Assembly: GCF_026213295.1 (NCBI RefSeq)
Contig: NC_079432.1
Location: 14,031,723 to 14,095,722 of the forward strand
From: Gadus chalcogrammus
Taxonomy: Eukaryota; Chordata; Actinopteri; Gadiformes; Gadidae
Reading direction: 5' to 3'
Length of the DNA stretch: 64,000 bases
Made by a program: the position numbers and the translations under genes. Positions 1 to 14,401 of the stretch are shown here, piece after piece (positions within the stretch are counted from its first letter, which is position 1; each line of letters begins with the position of its first letter). Below the pieces are notes generated by a model. The model saw only the letters and a list, made by a program, of their open reading frames with translations. It was not told where the DNA came from and ran no database searches.

Positions 1-539
1 GCTATTAAACGTCTACGTTTTGAAACCATAAAGCCGTTGCTACACCGTGTGTCTGGTCTCACTCTCAAAAAGGGACATTGGTGCATTATTTTTTCTATGC
101 AAAGCAGTTTTCGAAACATAACAAAAGAGAAAATTGTTGGCTTAAAGTGCTTTCACAGCAGACGTGTGGAAAATAAACAATGCGAAAATGGCCGCGGTGC
201 GACTATACTCCATATTCCTATATAATCGTGTAAGCCTAGAGAAGAGGAGCCTTTCAACAAAATATCCAATGTATTCAGAGGTTTCAATTACACCGGATAA
301 GCTAGTGTAGCAACTGGCTGTTGGCGGATGAGGCGGATTATGATGGAGTGAGGGGAGTTTTGGAAACGTTAAATAAGCTCTCTCTTTTAGAAAGTTGGCC
401 AAAACTAAACAGTTGGGATACAACCACACATCCTTGCACACCATGAAATCAAAAAAAGTAAACGTTTGCTTGTAACGCCAACGTCGACTTCCAGCACTAT
501 TCCATGGGATGTAAGTGCAGTGATTAATAACACCTGCAT

Positions 540-1010
540 CAATTCCATTCTTTGATTTTTACAATGTAATCAATGGCTTGTTGCCTTCAAGCCATGCAAC
601 AACGAAACCTAAATGTTGTCGAACAATGTGTGTGACTACGTGAAGCATTGACCACTAGTATCTGAACATTGAGGATGAGGCCTTCAAGGAATGACTGAGG
701 AAGCCGTTCACACACTCATTATAGAATTTATACAATCTTTCCATAAGAGATTCCTCAACATACTTATATTGTTTGCAACTTTTGTTCTAAAGGTTTCACA
801 ATGAGGCCCTAGAAAGAGTAAGTTATGGATAAAGTTTTGCCCAGGTTGGTTTAAGCAGTGCAACTGAGCAACCTACAAATTTAAAGAAAGAAAATAAAAT
901 AAAATATATGTGAAAAGCAGCACACAGCAGACAAAACAAACACCAGCCAATTTCAAGAGGCAATTGAGAAGCTAGTGTTGGGAAATTGAAAGTGGAAACA
1001 AACAACCAAA
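540..1010. repeat. local duplication, copy 1
   Basis: Shares ordered blocks with 1845-2250: TACGTGAAG.ATTGACCACTA, then a GAGGATG/AGGATGGTGA..TTCAAGG block, GCCCAGGTTGGT..AAGCAGTGCAA, GAAAAGCAGCA and CAATTGAG.AGCTAGTGTTGG. The order and orientation are the same and the copies are well diverged. Confidence 0.65.
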
Positions 1011-1844
1011 AAATTATAGTAGAGGCTTTTCTCTACTTCTTTTATAAAATTAGATAATTGAAATGGACAAAAATGTATGCGACAAAATAATGTCGTGGGG
1101 AAAATACAACAGAACCTCTATTTAAAGAATGCTCAAGTGATTTTAAACATCCGTAGTGTTGATGATCCGTAGATCATTCATCATAATCAAAGATTGTGAT
1201 TTTTTTTGTTTTTTTCTTGTGAATGTAATGGTATCCTCTACATCTTTAAAGGTTGTACACCTAGTCTGGGACACCAGGAGAGAGGAATGGAGGTACAGCC
1301 GTCCCCCTGAGGGCTGGGGGGGGGGGGGAGGATGATGTGCCCCTGGGGGCCTGCAGGGAGCCAGAGAGCCAAGAGGGTTTTTTCTTAATCTACAGTTAAC
1401 AGAGAAGCAATGCAAAATGGCCTTGTTGACAAGCATATCCGCAGGTGTTGTTGACTCATGAGGTATTAATATCCGTCTAAAAGGAAAGTCAAACCCGAGT
1501 TCAAGGAATTGATTATTGAAGGTGTTTTTTTTTTCATTTACTTTGCTCGAAAAGTGTAGTGGGATCCGTGCTCCAGAGTTTGATTGAAACTGACCAGCTT
1601 GCCGAGGCGTATAAGCTCACCTAAGCTCCCAAACACACGTCTGACAATGAAAAAGACTAAAAAAGCTATTGCATGACATAACCTGGCTTCCCCATCACAC
1701 AACCTTAAAGATTCTGCTCATCTTCGGGTACGAGTTCACTGCCACTGCAACTGCTGGAAAAAGGCTCATTGATGAGACCCCTCCCCCCTTCCTAAATGGC
1801 TTTCTGCAAATTGGCATGCATAACCAGCAAGTCACTGTGGATGG

Positions 1845-2250
1845 CTAAACACAGTACAGTTATCAATAGCCTCCCTTTGACCTTGTTGCTTTCATGCCAT
1901 TGCAATAACACAGAACATACATTTTCGGAACAAGGTGCCTGACTCTACGTGAAGAATTGACCACTAATATATACAGTACACAAGTGTATACATTAAGGAT
2001 GGTGACTTCAAGGCCACCCTAGCTTTTGATCTAGGGTGGTCTACCGTTTTTACATTGAGGCCCAGTAGAAAATTAAGCTATAAATAAGTTGTGCCCAGGT
2101 TGGTGAAGCAGTGCAATGGAGCAACCCAGAAAATGCTAAAAAAATTAGATGTATATAAATGTATATATTTGAAAAGCAGCAACCACCAGCATATTTCAGA
2201 AGCAATTGAGCAGCTAGTGTTGGCACATTGATTGAGTTAAGTGACACATC
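1845..2250. repeat. local duplication, copy 2
   Basis: Second copy of the blocks described for 540-1010, about 1.3 kb away in direct orientation. Either an ancient tandem duplication or two insertions of one unknown repeat family. Confidence 0.65.
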
Positions 2251-3058
2251 AATGGGGTGGTTGTAGCGTTTCAATTGTGATGTGGTGGTGGGGCAGACAG
2301 CAGCGCTATAATCCATGCATCTGCTCATTTCATTGTTAGTCAATTTTCTTTTGGAGCTTTCCCGGACCTGATGGATCACGCTGTAAGTATAACCTCTTTG
2401 GTAATTGCTTTGTAAATTATCTGATTTCGAAAATATAAAGAGAGAAAACAGAACAAAGTTCAAACACAATACAAATAGGGTTGCTGCTAGTTTAGGGGCT
2501 TTACTGTAGTCCTACTGGCGGAAGCCATTCAAAGGGTCAAACCGACTAGAGACAACTAATCATGTCAGTCTAAATTCATGCAAAAGGACAATGTATCATT
2601 AAAATATTTTTATGAAGTTTTTTATTTTATTTTAAGCTCTCACACCCTCCAGCATCAAATTAGTTGGGGAGTAAACGTATGAGATGTTTGACGTGCCTGT
2701 CCTTCATAATCTCCATGTTAGCTTAGCACAAAGCTCTCAAGCCAATTTTTGGCAATATTGATCAAGGCCTTCGTGAAATGCCTTGTCTAGGTTCTGATTA
2801 TTTGGCTTGGAAAAAAAACAACACTGAGTTCTCCTGTGATGTTCGCAAGAGGCCATGGCAATCAATACAAATATTAATGTTACACAACCGGTTGATGGAA
2901 GGTAAGGAAATGCCTCTGATTTGTAGATAAAGAGGGCTTGGATAAGAAATATTGGCACGTAGACTTGTGCGTATCAATTCCTTTTGTTCTTTCTCTGTTA
3001 AAGTCGTATCTTTATCCTTTTACTCTCTGCAGTAAATTACACTTTTAAATTACACAGT

Positions 3059-3388
3059 TAGGGCTGAACGATTAATCAAATTCAAATTGAAATCGCGATG
3101 TAATAGAAAAAAGTGATTTGTTGATACTTTGACTGACTGGAAATCAGATCGATATTTTTTTAAATTTTTTTATTTTACATTCAATAATTAATTAAGAAGT
3201 TTATGATATAAATCCTTTAGGCCTGGCTAAAGGATAGACAACTTTTTATGTTGACTGCTTCCAATGTTGTGTTGGTCATACTAAAAAAATGATTTAGTTA
3301 TTTATTTTTTTGTGAATAATACCAACATAAGGAAAAATAATGGTCAAAATATCGCAATTCAATTATTTCCCGCAATCAATCAGCCCTA
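3059..3388. mobile_element. hAT-like non-autonomous element (MITE)
   Basis: It begins TAGGGCTGAACGATTAATC and ends with CAATCAGCCCTA, imperfect terminal inverted repeats of the TAGGGCTG type seen again at 14402-14832. About 330 bp, AT-rich, no coding capacity. Flanking 8-mers match at only four positions, so the target duplication has decayed or the ends are slightly misplaced. Confidence 0.6.
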
Positions 3389-3945
3389 CTTATAGTGTTC
3401 TTGACTTGGGTTTATTATTAATAGAATATAGTTTTTTTTATACACCTTGTACAAGTCACCAAAATATTGAAATACAAAAGCTACACAGATACTACTAATT
3501 ACACATCTGCATTATGTTTAAATTGAACGTTTATTACACTTCTACCACCACTGGGCTATTGCCAAGTGGCTTTAATTGACTGTGTAAAAAGGCATTAGCC
3601 GGTGTAAATGAATTGCCTAGGTGAATTCTGTCATCGCTAGAGCAGAGGATTTTCCTTAATCACCATTCTGCGATAGGCACGTAATCAATCATTGCCATGA
3701 CTGAAAGCTTAGCGTTAATTGACGCATCAAGTACAACAAGAACACAACCAGCAATAATCAACAATTCATCTCAGAATGTAACAAACAAAAGAAAGCAGGT
3801 TTTTCAAACAGCTGGGGTCACACTAGCACTACCATTACCATGCAAGTGAGAGGCTGAGTCACGATTTCGAACACTCAATCAAAAAGGAAAGTATGCATTT
3901 ATGAAACTCTTGGTCTCTTTACGCAAAAATGTATGGTATGAATTC

Positions 3946-4563
3946 TTAATGAGCCCAGTAATCATGTTCATAATTAGGCTGGAGATGATGAATAAAGAAT
4001 AAAGTCAAACAAATAGAATGAACTGCTCCAATAATCCAAAGAAAGATAATCTTACTGAAGCATGAACAGCATGAAGCCAATTGTTCGATATTGTCAATTT
4101 CCCTAACCCTCCGTGGTGCATGGCTGGGTCTGCCAATGGGAACTTGTTTATGTCCGGGTGTGAGCAACTCAAGGGGCAGATATGAGGTCTCCCAATATTG
4201 TATATAATAATATTTATCGACTATGTGGTTAACATCATGTCGTCTCATTGTTCCGTGGTTGGTTTTACAGTATATAGAATAAATATAGATGAACATTGCA
4301 ATAAACCTCTCGTCAAACTTTTGTGCGGCATTTAAACAAGCATGTATTCCTTGAATGAGATGCTGAAAGGCATAGTTCTTTGGTAATTGGAATTCGCAAA
4401 CGTAAACATAGCCGTTCCATCCGCGCAGCATTACTTTATAACTTGATTGGGGCACTAAAACAGCAGGACTCTGAACACACTGCCAGGTGACCCACTGTAT
4501 TTCCTCTTCAGTATATGCTGGCTTAAATAAACATCCGTCACTCAAAGATCTGCAGTCGCCCAT
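3946..4563 (-). pseudogene. possible piggyBac-like transposase relic
   Basis: An unusually long open frame (205 codons) inside an intron. It contains YKVMLRGWNGYVYVCEFQ, which resembles the FKVW.RAD..NGYV.EFQVY segment of PGBD3-type piggyBac-derived transposases, with a short gap. The rest does not follow the family order and no DDD triad is evident. If real it is an internally deleted remnant. It could be chance; confidence is low. Confidence 0.28.
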
Positions 4564-5606
4564 TTGATCTGCAGATTAGTATTAATTGCCATAAGCCATT
4601 GCAAAATCTCACGGTCTTCAGGTTGCCTACAGGGCAACGGATACTAACTGAGCCAGACTCCAAGCCATAATGGCCAGTGGGATTTTGAAGTGAGGGTTAG
4701 GGTGGGAATAGTAGAAGAAAGAGGCTTACATTAAACCTACGTCATCTCAATTGGTTATTTTCAATTTGCTGTTGTTAAAAAAAGTGCCCATATTCAATTG
4801 AATCCTGTGCCATTTCTTATTGATAGCAGTTCACCAACTAGTGAATATGTACATACAGTATTTATACATGGACCAGAATAAAACGTTCATGGGACACTCA
4901 TGATCTACGACGACATTGCACTTTACAAGGAATTCAAAGTGTTTCCCAGACCCGAAAACTGAATGAGGAAGGTCTCTTTAGGGGCAGCCTTGCGTTTTGT
5001 CATTGTTCAGTCTTGACATTAGAAATGTGCTAATGTCAGTTATAGGAAAGGATGAGCAATAAGTTGTTTGGAAAAGAAAGTACGTTATTCAAAAGATTTA
5101 GTGTTCGAAGAGGAATCTTCGAAAACAACCTCTAAGTTTGCAAGAAAAAATAGTAAGAAAGAAAAGAAGAAACACCTCAGACACCCAAGCACATTGATAT
5201 TCTAACACAGAAGGACCTTCCTTTCTCTGAGGAAAACAACCAGGCCATGTGCGTCTCATGCACCACATTGGAGAGCGAGTGAAGGTGACCACAGAGTGGG
5301 ACAAACAAACAGTGGGTGGCGGTGGCAAGCTGTTATCCTGACACTGAGGAGGGCGGCTCCAATCAAGCTAAACAACCAGAACCTCCCATGTACCCAAGAA
5401 TGACCTTAGGGGTTCAGGTTTGGCTTTAGATGATCCCCAGCACTGCCCTGTATCTCAATTGATTTCTTTATATCAGCAGATAAGAACAAGGAGCAAGAGT
5501 GTCAACAACTACATATTCTATGATCATTTGAATTTTAACATCCAATTATGCACTTAGTTAGCTAGTTTTGACTGTGATGACCCCGAAAAGCAAAAAGATA
5601 ACATAC

Positions 5607-5675
5607 CCCACATGGCTGGAAGATGAGACCATCAACCTCGTGGCTGACCTGCGAAGTGAAGCTGCCTTCCAGTAA
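5607..5675 (-). CDS. rngtt: rngtt exon 12 (guanylyltransferase motif IV, residues 429-451)
   Basis: A 69-nt exon encoding [20 protein letters not shown] then PCG. DGLIFQP is nucleotidyltransferase motif IV. The acceptor is TTTTTCAG and the donor GTATGT; phase 0 on both sides. It sits 13.3 kb downstream of exon 11. No further rngtt exon was found to its left. Confidence 0.93.
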
Positions 5676-7536
5676 CTGAAAAATAAGAATAGAAAAACAA
5701 CAGAGGTTAACTTATACCAAAACAAATACATAAAGCAAAAAACAAAGGTCAATAAAGCATGGCTGAAAATCTGGTTGAGTACATCTATTTAGTACGTTGG
5801 CAAGCACTTCTCATACCTGGAACTCTAAAAGCCATTTATGGATCGAGTTTCCACACTGAAAGCTTTGGGGCCAAACGCATCCCGCAGAGATTAAAGAAAA
5901 TATTTTGATACCTGGCCTGATCCATTTAATTTGCCAGGACCCATAACCGGACAATGACCTCTTTTAATTGATTCAAGCATGGCAGAAACATCAATGCAGT
6001 GTTTTGACAGACAAGACTGCAATTGCTCATCCGGCATTGGGGGATTCGTTATGATTGCAATAATCAGAGGGTGTTTGGCTCATTCATTACCAATGACCGA
6101 AATAACTGCTGCTGCAGGGGAACCAAACCAGCCGTGCCATATTGCACCGTTCTCAGGAGAAATAGCCGGAATTTTGTCCTGTGAAATTGCATTTAATTAC
6201 AGGTTTACAACAGCCACAGAGGGACAGCTGTGATGATAATACAACCAGGACAGTTCCTGGAAATTCAGAGAATATTTGAGAACAAATATTCTGACGTTGA
6301 TCCTATTTCAATGACAGGGTTGACGTGCAGCAGGATCCCAGAAATATGGTTTATTACGCATCTTTTGTGCGCTCAGAAAGCATGCACACAGTGCACAGTG
6401 TATTTTCTTTGTATCATTCTCTTTCTGATTTGAACAGTTAACAGTCATTTCCTTTGCCAAAACCATTATTAAACGATTATTACTATTATTATTTAATATT
6501 ATTAAATATTAAACTAAATAACAATGAAAATCATTATACATGAAGAAAATGATCAAATATGGTCATTATTGTCCTCTGCGAGAAGAGAAGTAAATTACAC
6601 ATGGCTTTCGACAAGCATCCAATTCAGCCAAAGAATTTATTGATTATTTATTTTAACAGGTTAACAAAAAAGATTCAAGTCATAAAAGGAGAAAAGAAAA
6701 TTGCTAGGATATTTGTCCTCAACTTTACCAGTTAAAAGTCATGGTCAGAGACCAATTTTATTCTTCCCTGTGAGGAATGCGTGATTGCAGTGCTGGAGGC
6801 AACAAGTAAGTAATGGTAAGTAAAAATCTGAGAAATGAACCGTTCTGTCAACAGTAAAGATGAGCAGCAATCCAAGGATCAGTTAATACTAGTCTCTGGT
6901 GCAGGCACTGAGCAGGGATGAAGGGGATGACTCATCCCATGATACAGAGACATGTTGAAGTATCACGCCAACACACACGGGAAAATAGTTCTCCCTCTCC
7001 TCATCTTAGATTTCCTTTGGGTAGAAACACAGTAACTGATATTTTCTATAGGCTCCATGTTGAAATGAGACACAGGTTTGGCAGGCAGGAAATGGCTTCA
7101 GTCAATAATGTGGAACACTAATGCAAATGTGCACTAGAGTAAAGATCAGGTAACCTACTCAGCCCATTGAGACGAAAAAAGGCAGAGAGCAACGCATTTA
7201 TGCCAGACGATCACAGACAAATTACACAAGGTAGAAGCATATCTCAGGCCCTAAGAACTTCTCCATATCCTCTTTTGGTAACATTCATAAAATAGCACCG
7301 GCCAAATGCCACAAAGCCCCTGAACTTTATTCTTCAAACCATTTCAAATGAGCTGACATTTGGCAGTGTGACAGAGGGAGATGACCAGCCCTGTAAACAG
7401 AGGGAACGTTTGGAAATAAGGAAGCTGGCAGCAAATACCAACTCAACCCTCACAGGAAAAGACTAGGGCCAGGTGGAGCTCCATTGCAACCTTAAAGAGC
7501 CATTGAACCCAAAATCACATTTTCTTTGTTTTAAAC

Positions 7537-7815
7537 ATGGTCATTTGTCCTTTATGATCTTAAACATATCATGAATACATGCCATTTTATCACTGTTACT
7601 GAAATAAGTACCCAATATAGGGAAAAAATTAGTAAAATCCTATGTTCTCCCGCCTTAAGCAATACAAACGTTTCACTCGCTGCAAACAAAGGTGGCGTTC
7701 TTTTCCGAGTACCTTTACCGAGGGAGTCTGGCGTAACACGCCTTGGATCGTAACCATTGGAATAAGACGCCCCCCTCTTTCCTAAAATTCTCATATTTTA
7801 CTCGCATTTTCTTAA
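7537..7815. repeat. unknown dispersed repeat, copy A
   Basis: Shares ordered motifs with 16500-16945: TTTAAACAT, TCACTGTTACTGAAATAA, GTAAAATCCT, ATCGTAACCA, and CCCCC followed by TTTCCTA/TTCCTAGAACTCAT. The middle differs in length. Probably one non-autonomous transposon family. Confidence 0.5.
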
Positions 7816-10800
7816 ATCACACAGTGTTCGAATTCCTTCTGAATCAGTGGGCTCACTGGATCTTTAAGAAATTCCACTTAGAAGTAGAAGCCCAAGAGCA
7901 GAATCATTCCGCATTTTTCAGACATGCTTGTGATCCATGCATATAGTCAAGAATGTGTTAAAGCCTTGTGGTTTATTTACCACAATAACAACTCAGGGGG
8001 AAATATTGGCAATATGTGACATAACTGAATTTACTCTTTCATTAAAGTCCTTGCCATTGTTTATATTTCATGCTTTAACTATAAAATTCATGAAATGTCC
8101 GTAAGCATCAGTGGATATTAAACACCTTTCCGATTAGCAATGTAGCTGGCGTATGCAAATGTGACTTATTGAGGTAGCAGCAATTGATTAAATGATTGCT
8201 ACTTATGATGATAAACTCAACAATAATTACAGATAGACCATTTGTTTTCCTATTGACAATCTGGACACCATTCACTGTTAATGTTTACTTGTGTGTTAGA
8301 CATGCACGTACACATGTACCGTACAAAAACTAAACTTTGTGTTTTGGGTGGGGGCGGGGGGCCTTGCCACCCATTTTTGCATTTGGGTAAAAAATGATTG
8401 TCATGTTTCTAAGGTTTTTTGATAGCCCTTCACCCTTGAATGAACAAATTAATTATGAAACCTGTGTTTTTTGGGGATTTTGGTGGCAGGGACCTTTAAC
8501 TGAACAAAGTGTCAGGAGTAGATAAATGGTTCAACATAACAGAGGGGATAACAGACCCTCATACAACAAGCTGGTAGTTGTTAAGAGCCCATAGATCTTC
8601 AGCCCATCCTTTTGATGAGGCCGAAGACTCTTAACAAAAACAACCGTTATAAACATTTTATTTATCCTTTGGCCACCATGTAAGTAAGGTATCAAGATTT
8701 TTTTTTTTTTAGCTCAAGTCAATATCAATCAGTAGTTTTATGCCTATCAACCAACTATGGTGAAATCAAGTAGAAAATGAAGAATTTAGGAACAAGGACT
8801 CCGGCATCCGAGTGAGTCCTTTATCCAAAAGAAGCCATCACAACATCATTTTCAATAATGATCAATGAGTCAAAGCATTTCACACATGAAAGCTTGACGA
8901 TCTCGCTGACATAGAGAAGGCTGAGAGCCAAACTTAAAAGAACTACGGCTTCACGAGGCGATGGAGAGTAGGCAGAGAGATGGAGTTCCATTTCAGTTCC
9001 CCTGCCATCTCACAACATCCACCCACCATTTCTCCGTGCACCCAGGAAGCTCGGGAGAGAGTTATTAGGCTGCGAAGAGACACACATCTTCTACAGATGT
9101 CGAAGTGTGCAGTGATAAGCCAAGACACTTCTTTCATATGAAAGCCCGTTTGGAAAAGGACAAATGAGGCGGTTGGTCAGTAATGTAGGGGTCATGTGGA
9201 AGGCGAATACACAGACCCTTATTAAGAGAACACACTTCCCAAGGTCCCTTAGGGAGCAGAGGGAGCTACAGACATCAGGCAGGCAGGTGAAAAACGCCTA
9301 CGAGCCCAAACACTGCATAGCAATGAGTGGCCCTTCTTCCCACCAGAAGGGAGGGAATAAATGTTGAGGATGATATAATGGGGGCAATTTTCCTGCCTCA
9401 TCCATTTTTATGTCGGAGGCTCATTGCACACGGCCTATAGAATAGTGAGCCGTGAATCGTACCGTGGCTTTTGTTGCTGCCAAAGCCAGAGCCAAAACCA
9501 TGAAATAAATCACAGACGCAAGACAAGTAAATCCCCCCCCCCCCCCCTTCTATTATTTTTTGAGAACTGACACAACAATGAGAAAAACAAAGCAGATTTC
9601 AATGCAGAAACTCCTTAACTTTGTTTAAGTTTACTGGTGCAGTTTTAGCGTTTCATCCAATGAATACATGATGGCTGTTTATATGCATGCAGCCAGCACC
9701 AATGTTTGTGTTGGCTGTCACAGTAAGCAACGCAGGAAGTTTGCCTGGCAGCCTCTCCTCTGAAAACCTCTCCTCTTCAGGTAAAGCCGCTAGACAGGCC
9801 TGTCTGAGACCACTGAGGAGAGACCGCTGATTGTCCTTTCACCCCCTGCTTCAGAATGATTTATTGCAGAATGCAAACATCCACCCAAATGCAATGTAAT
9901 TTCCCTTTACCGTTGTGAGATTATTTGGATGTTATTGCAGAAAATCATCATCAATAAGAGATGTTGTGTTTCATGGCAAACCTATATTTACACCAACCTC
10001 TAAAAAAGATTAAATCCAATGTCTGTCGCATGGGGGTCTCTCAATCAAAACCATTACAAAAGTTATTTATTGAGTAGCGTTATTGAGTAGCGTTACAGAG
10101 TAGCGTGTGAACAAGAGTGACGTAACATATCTAACTTGCCATTAGATGAGTCAAACACCCATAAAGCTATAGCTCACGCTATCTGGCTGAATTAACCGTG
10201 CATAGTATCTGCGCTGTCATCCAGGGTCAAAACCATCGTACACAAAATATCTAAGAACGTGTTATGAATGTTGTGATGTTACATTGTTATTGTATCATAA
10301 GCTTTGTGGCTGGCATGAGACATTTGTCACGGAAGCACATCAAAGTAAGATAGATCTATATTGAAATATAATTTCCGAAATTACAACTACTGGGGATTAT
10401 GGGTTCGCCTGAGGTTACCGGGTAAAGGGGGTATGTCGCATGTCGCAGGTATGTAACAGTCCACCCAATGGATAGCACTGTTACCTTGATTTTTTTCGTT
10501 GACATCGTTGGAAACATTTATTGAACTACATAATAATGTAACTACTAAAAATGTTTTAATCAAGTCATTTTGAGATATTTGAATGCCGTAATTTCACATA
10601 CTTTACCTTTAAATACATCCATCATCGAGATTCCATTTTGTTAAGAGTAAACCCATATAGTCAAAACGCTTCATTCAATGAATAGGTGTCACTGTTTAAA
10701 CACCGGCATACAATAACAACAGAAGCGGTCTCGCATGTATGCCATGAAGTCTACAATTAGACAGACGTGTGTGGGCTGTTTTTAGCAGTCCGTTGACAGT

Positions 10801-13800
10801 CCGCCAACTTCTCAGAGGCATCTCCTGCTGCGCATGCATGTAGGCAGAGCAAGGGGGGAGAGAGGATTAACAGGCTGAGCCCAGCGAGGCCATGAGGAAC
10901 TAATAGGAATGGCCTTTTCTGAGCTACAAAATTCTGTGCTACTGAAAAACTGCAAACTCTCAAAACGTACATTCCACTGCTTTAACCCGAGGGCTACATC
11001 ATTTATTTCCCCATCATGTTTGAATAACTGAAAAGCGGCAGCAAGGCACATATCTTCGGTACTGCGGGGAAAAGATCACCAGCTGCCAAGCCCAGAGACC
11101 TCTCTCAACCCCTGCTCCCACTTCCTCAGAAGGATGCCGTCTTGGAAGGGCGGCAGGTCTACTGCCACCGGCACCACCCATCACCTCTGAAGCTTATTTC
11201 CTGAAGCGCTCCAGCTAGTAAACAGCCGCTGCAAGCTGAATCCCCTGTTTGTGCACTACAACTCTTTTTCACCTGCTGCAATCTTACAGACTCCTTTCAC
11301 GGTTGTCTTTTTCTGCATATCTTTGCACTTCTTCTGCATATCTTTGCCTCTTATTTCATGTGGTTGCTGACTGTCTTGTTTAGGGTATGCACCTATACCC
11401 AAACAAATGATTATATGTCTCGTCGTGTTGGCAAGGAAAGCTTTGGAATTCAGATATTTTGAGCAATGCAAGCATCACCGTCAGACCGCCGCCCGATATG
11501 ACGCAGCGCAAGTAGCGGAAAAAGGGATTGTCTAAGAGAGTCCGATGCAACTGTGCTCTCTACTCTGGATAATACAAAACCTTCCACAAGATAGGGTACA
11601 CAATGATAAACTGCAACAAAGGTCATAAATAAACCAGTAATACTTCAGGAGCGCCTTATTCACCCTTTACACATTCCGTTATTAGACATTCTCCATCTTG
11701 GCCCAGGCATACAAGGATCATCTCTTCTCTATTATGCATGGTGACTCGCACAGGTCTGGCAGAACAGACATCGCAAAATATTTCAGCAAATGTAATCCCT
11801 CAATGTTATCCTTTCTGCCTCAGCACACATGGAGCGAAATTATTCAGTTTTCATTCCACAAAACTGGATTATACAGCCTTCCACGGCCACAAGTGTAGCA
11901 TCGCGTTCAAATGCTTAATCAAATGTGGAGGAGAGTGATTGTTATTCTAGTCAGGTGGCGGTGTGTGTGCGCGTTGCCTCTAGCACTTTTCATGCCTAAT
12001 ATTAAAGGCCTTTAGAAGCCAGCCCGCAGTTCCCCGGCTCCATGTTGCCGTTAACATGTGTTGAGGAGGATGGAGTGTGTTTGCTCAACTGCTTTGGTGG
12101 TATTTAGTCAAATCAGCTGACAGGCCGCGGAAAGAAAGTGTGTAGGTTTTATTTAGAGAGGTGAAATAATGTTTGCTCTGGGCAAAATATATTTTGTCAA
12201 ACTGAATATATTAAGAATAACATATGCAATTAAACAATGTCAAAGGAAGAATTCCCTTTGAAAGTACATTTCAATTATGGGCTCAAAACATGTTTGGCGT
12301 ATGGGAGCAGCCCCGTTTTCTGGCATTCCTCTACGGGGGGCCTTCGGGACTCAGGGAACTCAGCTCAGAAAAGCCAATTGTTTGGTAGGTCCCGTATCTG
12401 CTTTAAATTAAGTCTGCTTTAAATGCAGACTTTAAAGAGAGGTCCTCACTAAGCACCTTGGGATCAATGCCTTAATTGTAACTCTATACATTAAGGATTG
12501 GAAAGAATGTTACATCTATTAATATGGCCACATTTGATGGACAAACCTACTTGGTGGTTGCTCTTTGCTCCACTGATCACATTTTATAGTTTTTATGAAA
12601 TATCTAGACAGCTCAATCTAGACAGTGAATTTGATCCTCAAGCTAACAATTCCTTCCAATACCAATAAGGCCTTGTAACCGCCATCAATATAAAAGATGG
12701 CTACTATCAATTTTCTTGGGATTCTGCCGATTCTGTGTTAGAAATATGGACATAAGCTGGTGCAGGTGTCATATCATCTTTTTACGGAGAAAACTGAGAA
12801 ACTCGGCTCCATTCAGTACATTTTGGGTTCTGTGACAAGCACAAATCGTAGCTATCTAGAAGCCTAAGAATGAGGGCTTCTGCATTTCTGGCAACAGTGT
12901 TTGTTGCAATGCACATGTGCGTGTGAATAATTCTATTTTAGGCCTTTGTCAATACATGAGCCGACCAACCACTGTCCTAGTCCTTCATTTATACATTTTG
13001 CGTACAAACAACTCTCTGCGCAAACCATGTGTACAGTAGGAGTTGGGCGCTTCAAATGGCAGATGTAGCCTTTCGTCTAACTTTCGCACTAACTTTCTGG
13101 AAGCATCAAAGTCCTCTCGACCCTCTGGGTTCTGGCTACTGGTATGTTTCAGCCAAACTAGGAGATATAGCTGGCATTTCCCCGCCCGCGCTAAGCCGTT
13201 TAACGCCTGCAGTCCTTTGAAGGTGTTATCACTTTATGCACAGTTTCCCTATATCATCACAGATATAAGGAGTAACTAGCATTTGCAACATTTCCATAGG
13301 AGATTTTTACCTTTTGAGCTTCTTTATAATTTTTATTAGTTCTCTGCCGGGGATAGGCATAAGGATTTAGGACAGCCAGCATTTATCAAAGGAAACTGTG
13401 CCCCTAAACGTAGTTTGTAGGGCTAGCATTCAGTATATTTTCTTCCACCTTGGTAAATGAGGTCTCTGATATCTTCGTCAGGATGCCATCCATAAACTCA
13501 TAAAGTAAAGGTAGAAATGTTTAATTCATGACATCGCTCCGAACCGCTACGCTAGACACCTCTGAACATCACGGGTGTCTGGGGTCTAGACTGCAAAAGT
13601 GCCATCTTGCACTTGCATTGTAGTGGTAAATTTGCACCTCTGGTTCTTCTTAATTTCAAAAGCGAGAGAGTATGAGTGTTTTTAAGGAGCTTTCAAGTGG
13701 CATTATGTTTGCACCTCTACGTGAATGTGGCATTGTGACGGAAAGGATCTAAAGGAAACAAACAGATGCTCTCTCTTATGCAATGCCCACTGAACCAATA

Positions 13801-14401
13801 TTGTGTGCATCATCGCCGCTTGCGTAACAGTTCAGAGACTTTGAAGGAGAGCTAAATATATAAATAAATGCATCTCAAAGCAACTGAGGTACGCAAATGA
13901 TGTTAGTCATCTGATCCGTGGATAGAGTTTTCCTTCTTCCAGCGAGCTCGAGCCCTGACGCAACAGACGGCGTTGCTCTCCCGCTGTGAGTGGGCCCAGG
14001 CAGGGGAGAGAACACAGCGGTGCTGGAGAGAACCATCGTTTGTGGACTATTTCCTTAGAGGGCCAAATGTGTGTCCACAATCCACATTGTTCTGATGAAA
14101 GATATAGATTCATTTTAGAGGCTGGCAGTGGCTCAAGAGTCGCCAGACAATCTAGCTCTCCGTCTGAGCAATCCATCTCCACCGAGACTGGCCACGGTTT
14201 GATTTCATAGAGATATCGGCCCTCGATGAAACCATACACTTTTTAATAGCTCGGGGCAGATTAGGTAATTGTAATAAATGGGAACAGAGTGTTTTGCTGG
14301 CTGCTTTTGCGAGGCTGAGGACCTTGTATTTTTTTCATGTTGTGTTTTGGTTGAGCGTCCTGGAAAAAAAACTGCCAACGTCATTATAGGTTTATGTGTA
14401 G

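Larger units (their letters stand above)
1..5606. other. rngtt intron (partial, left edge)
   Basis: No exon recognised. The stretch is AT-rich and holds an old local duplication (540-1010 and 1845-2250), a hAT-like MITE (3059-3388) and a possible piggyBac-like relic (3946-4563), annotated separately. The missing last exons of rngtt were looked for and not found. Confidence 0.6.
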
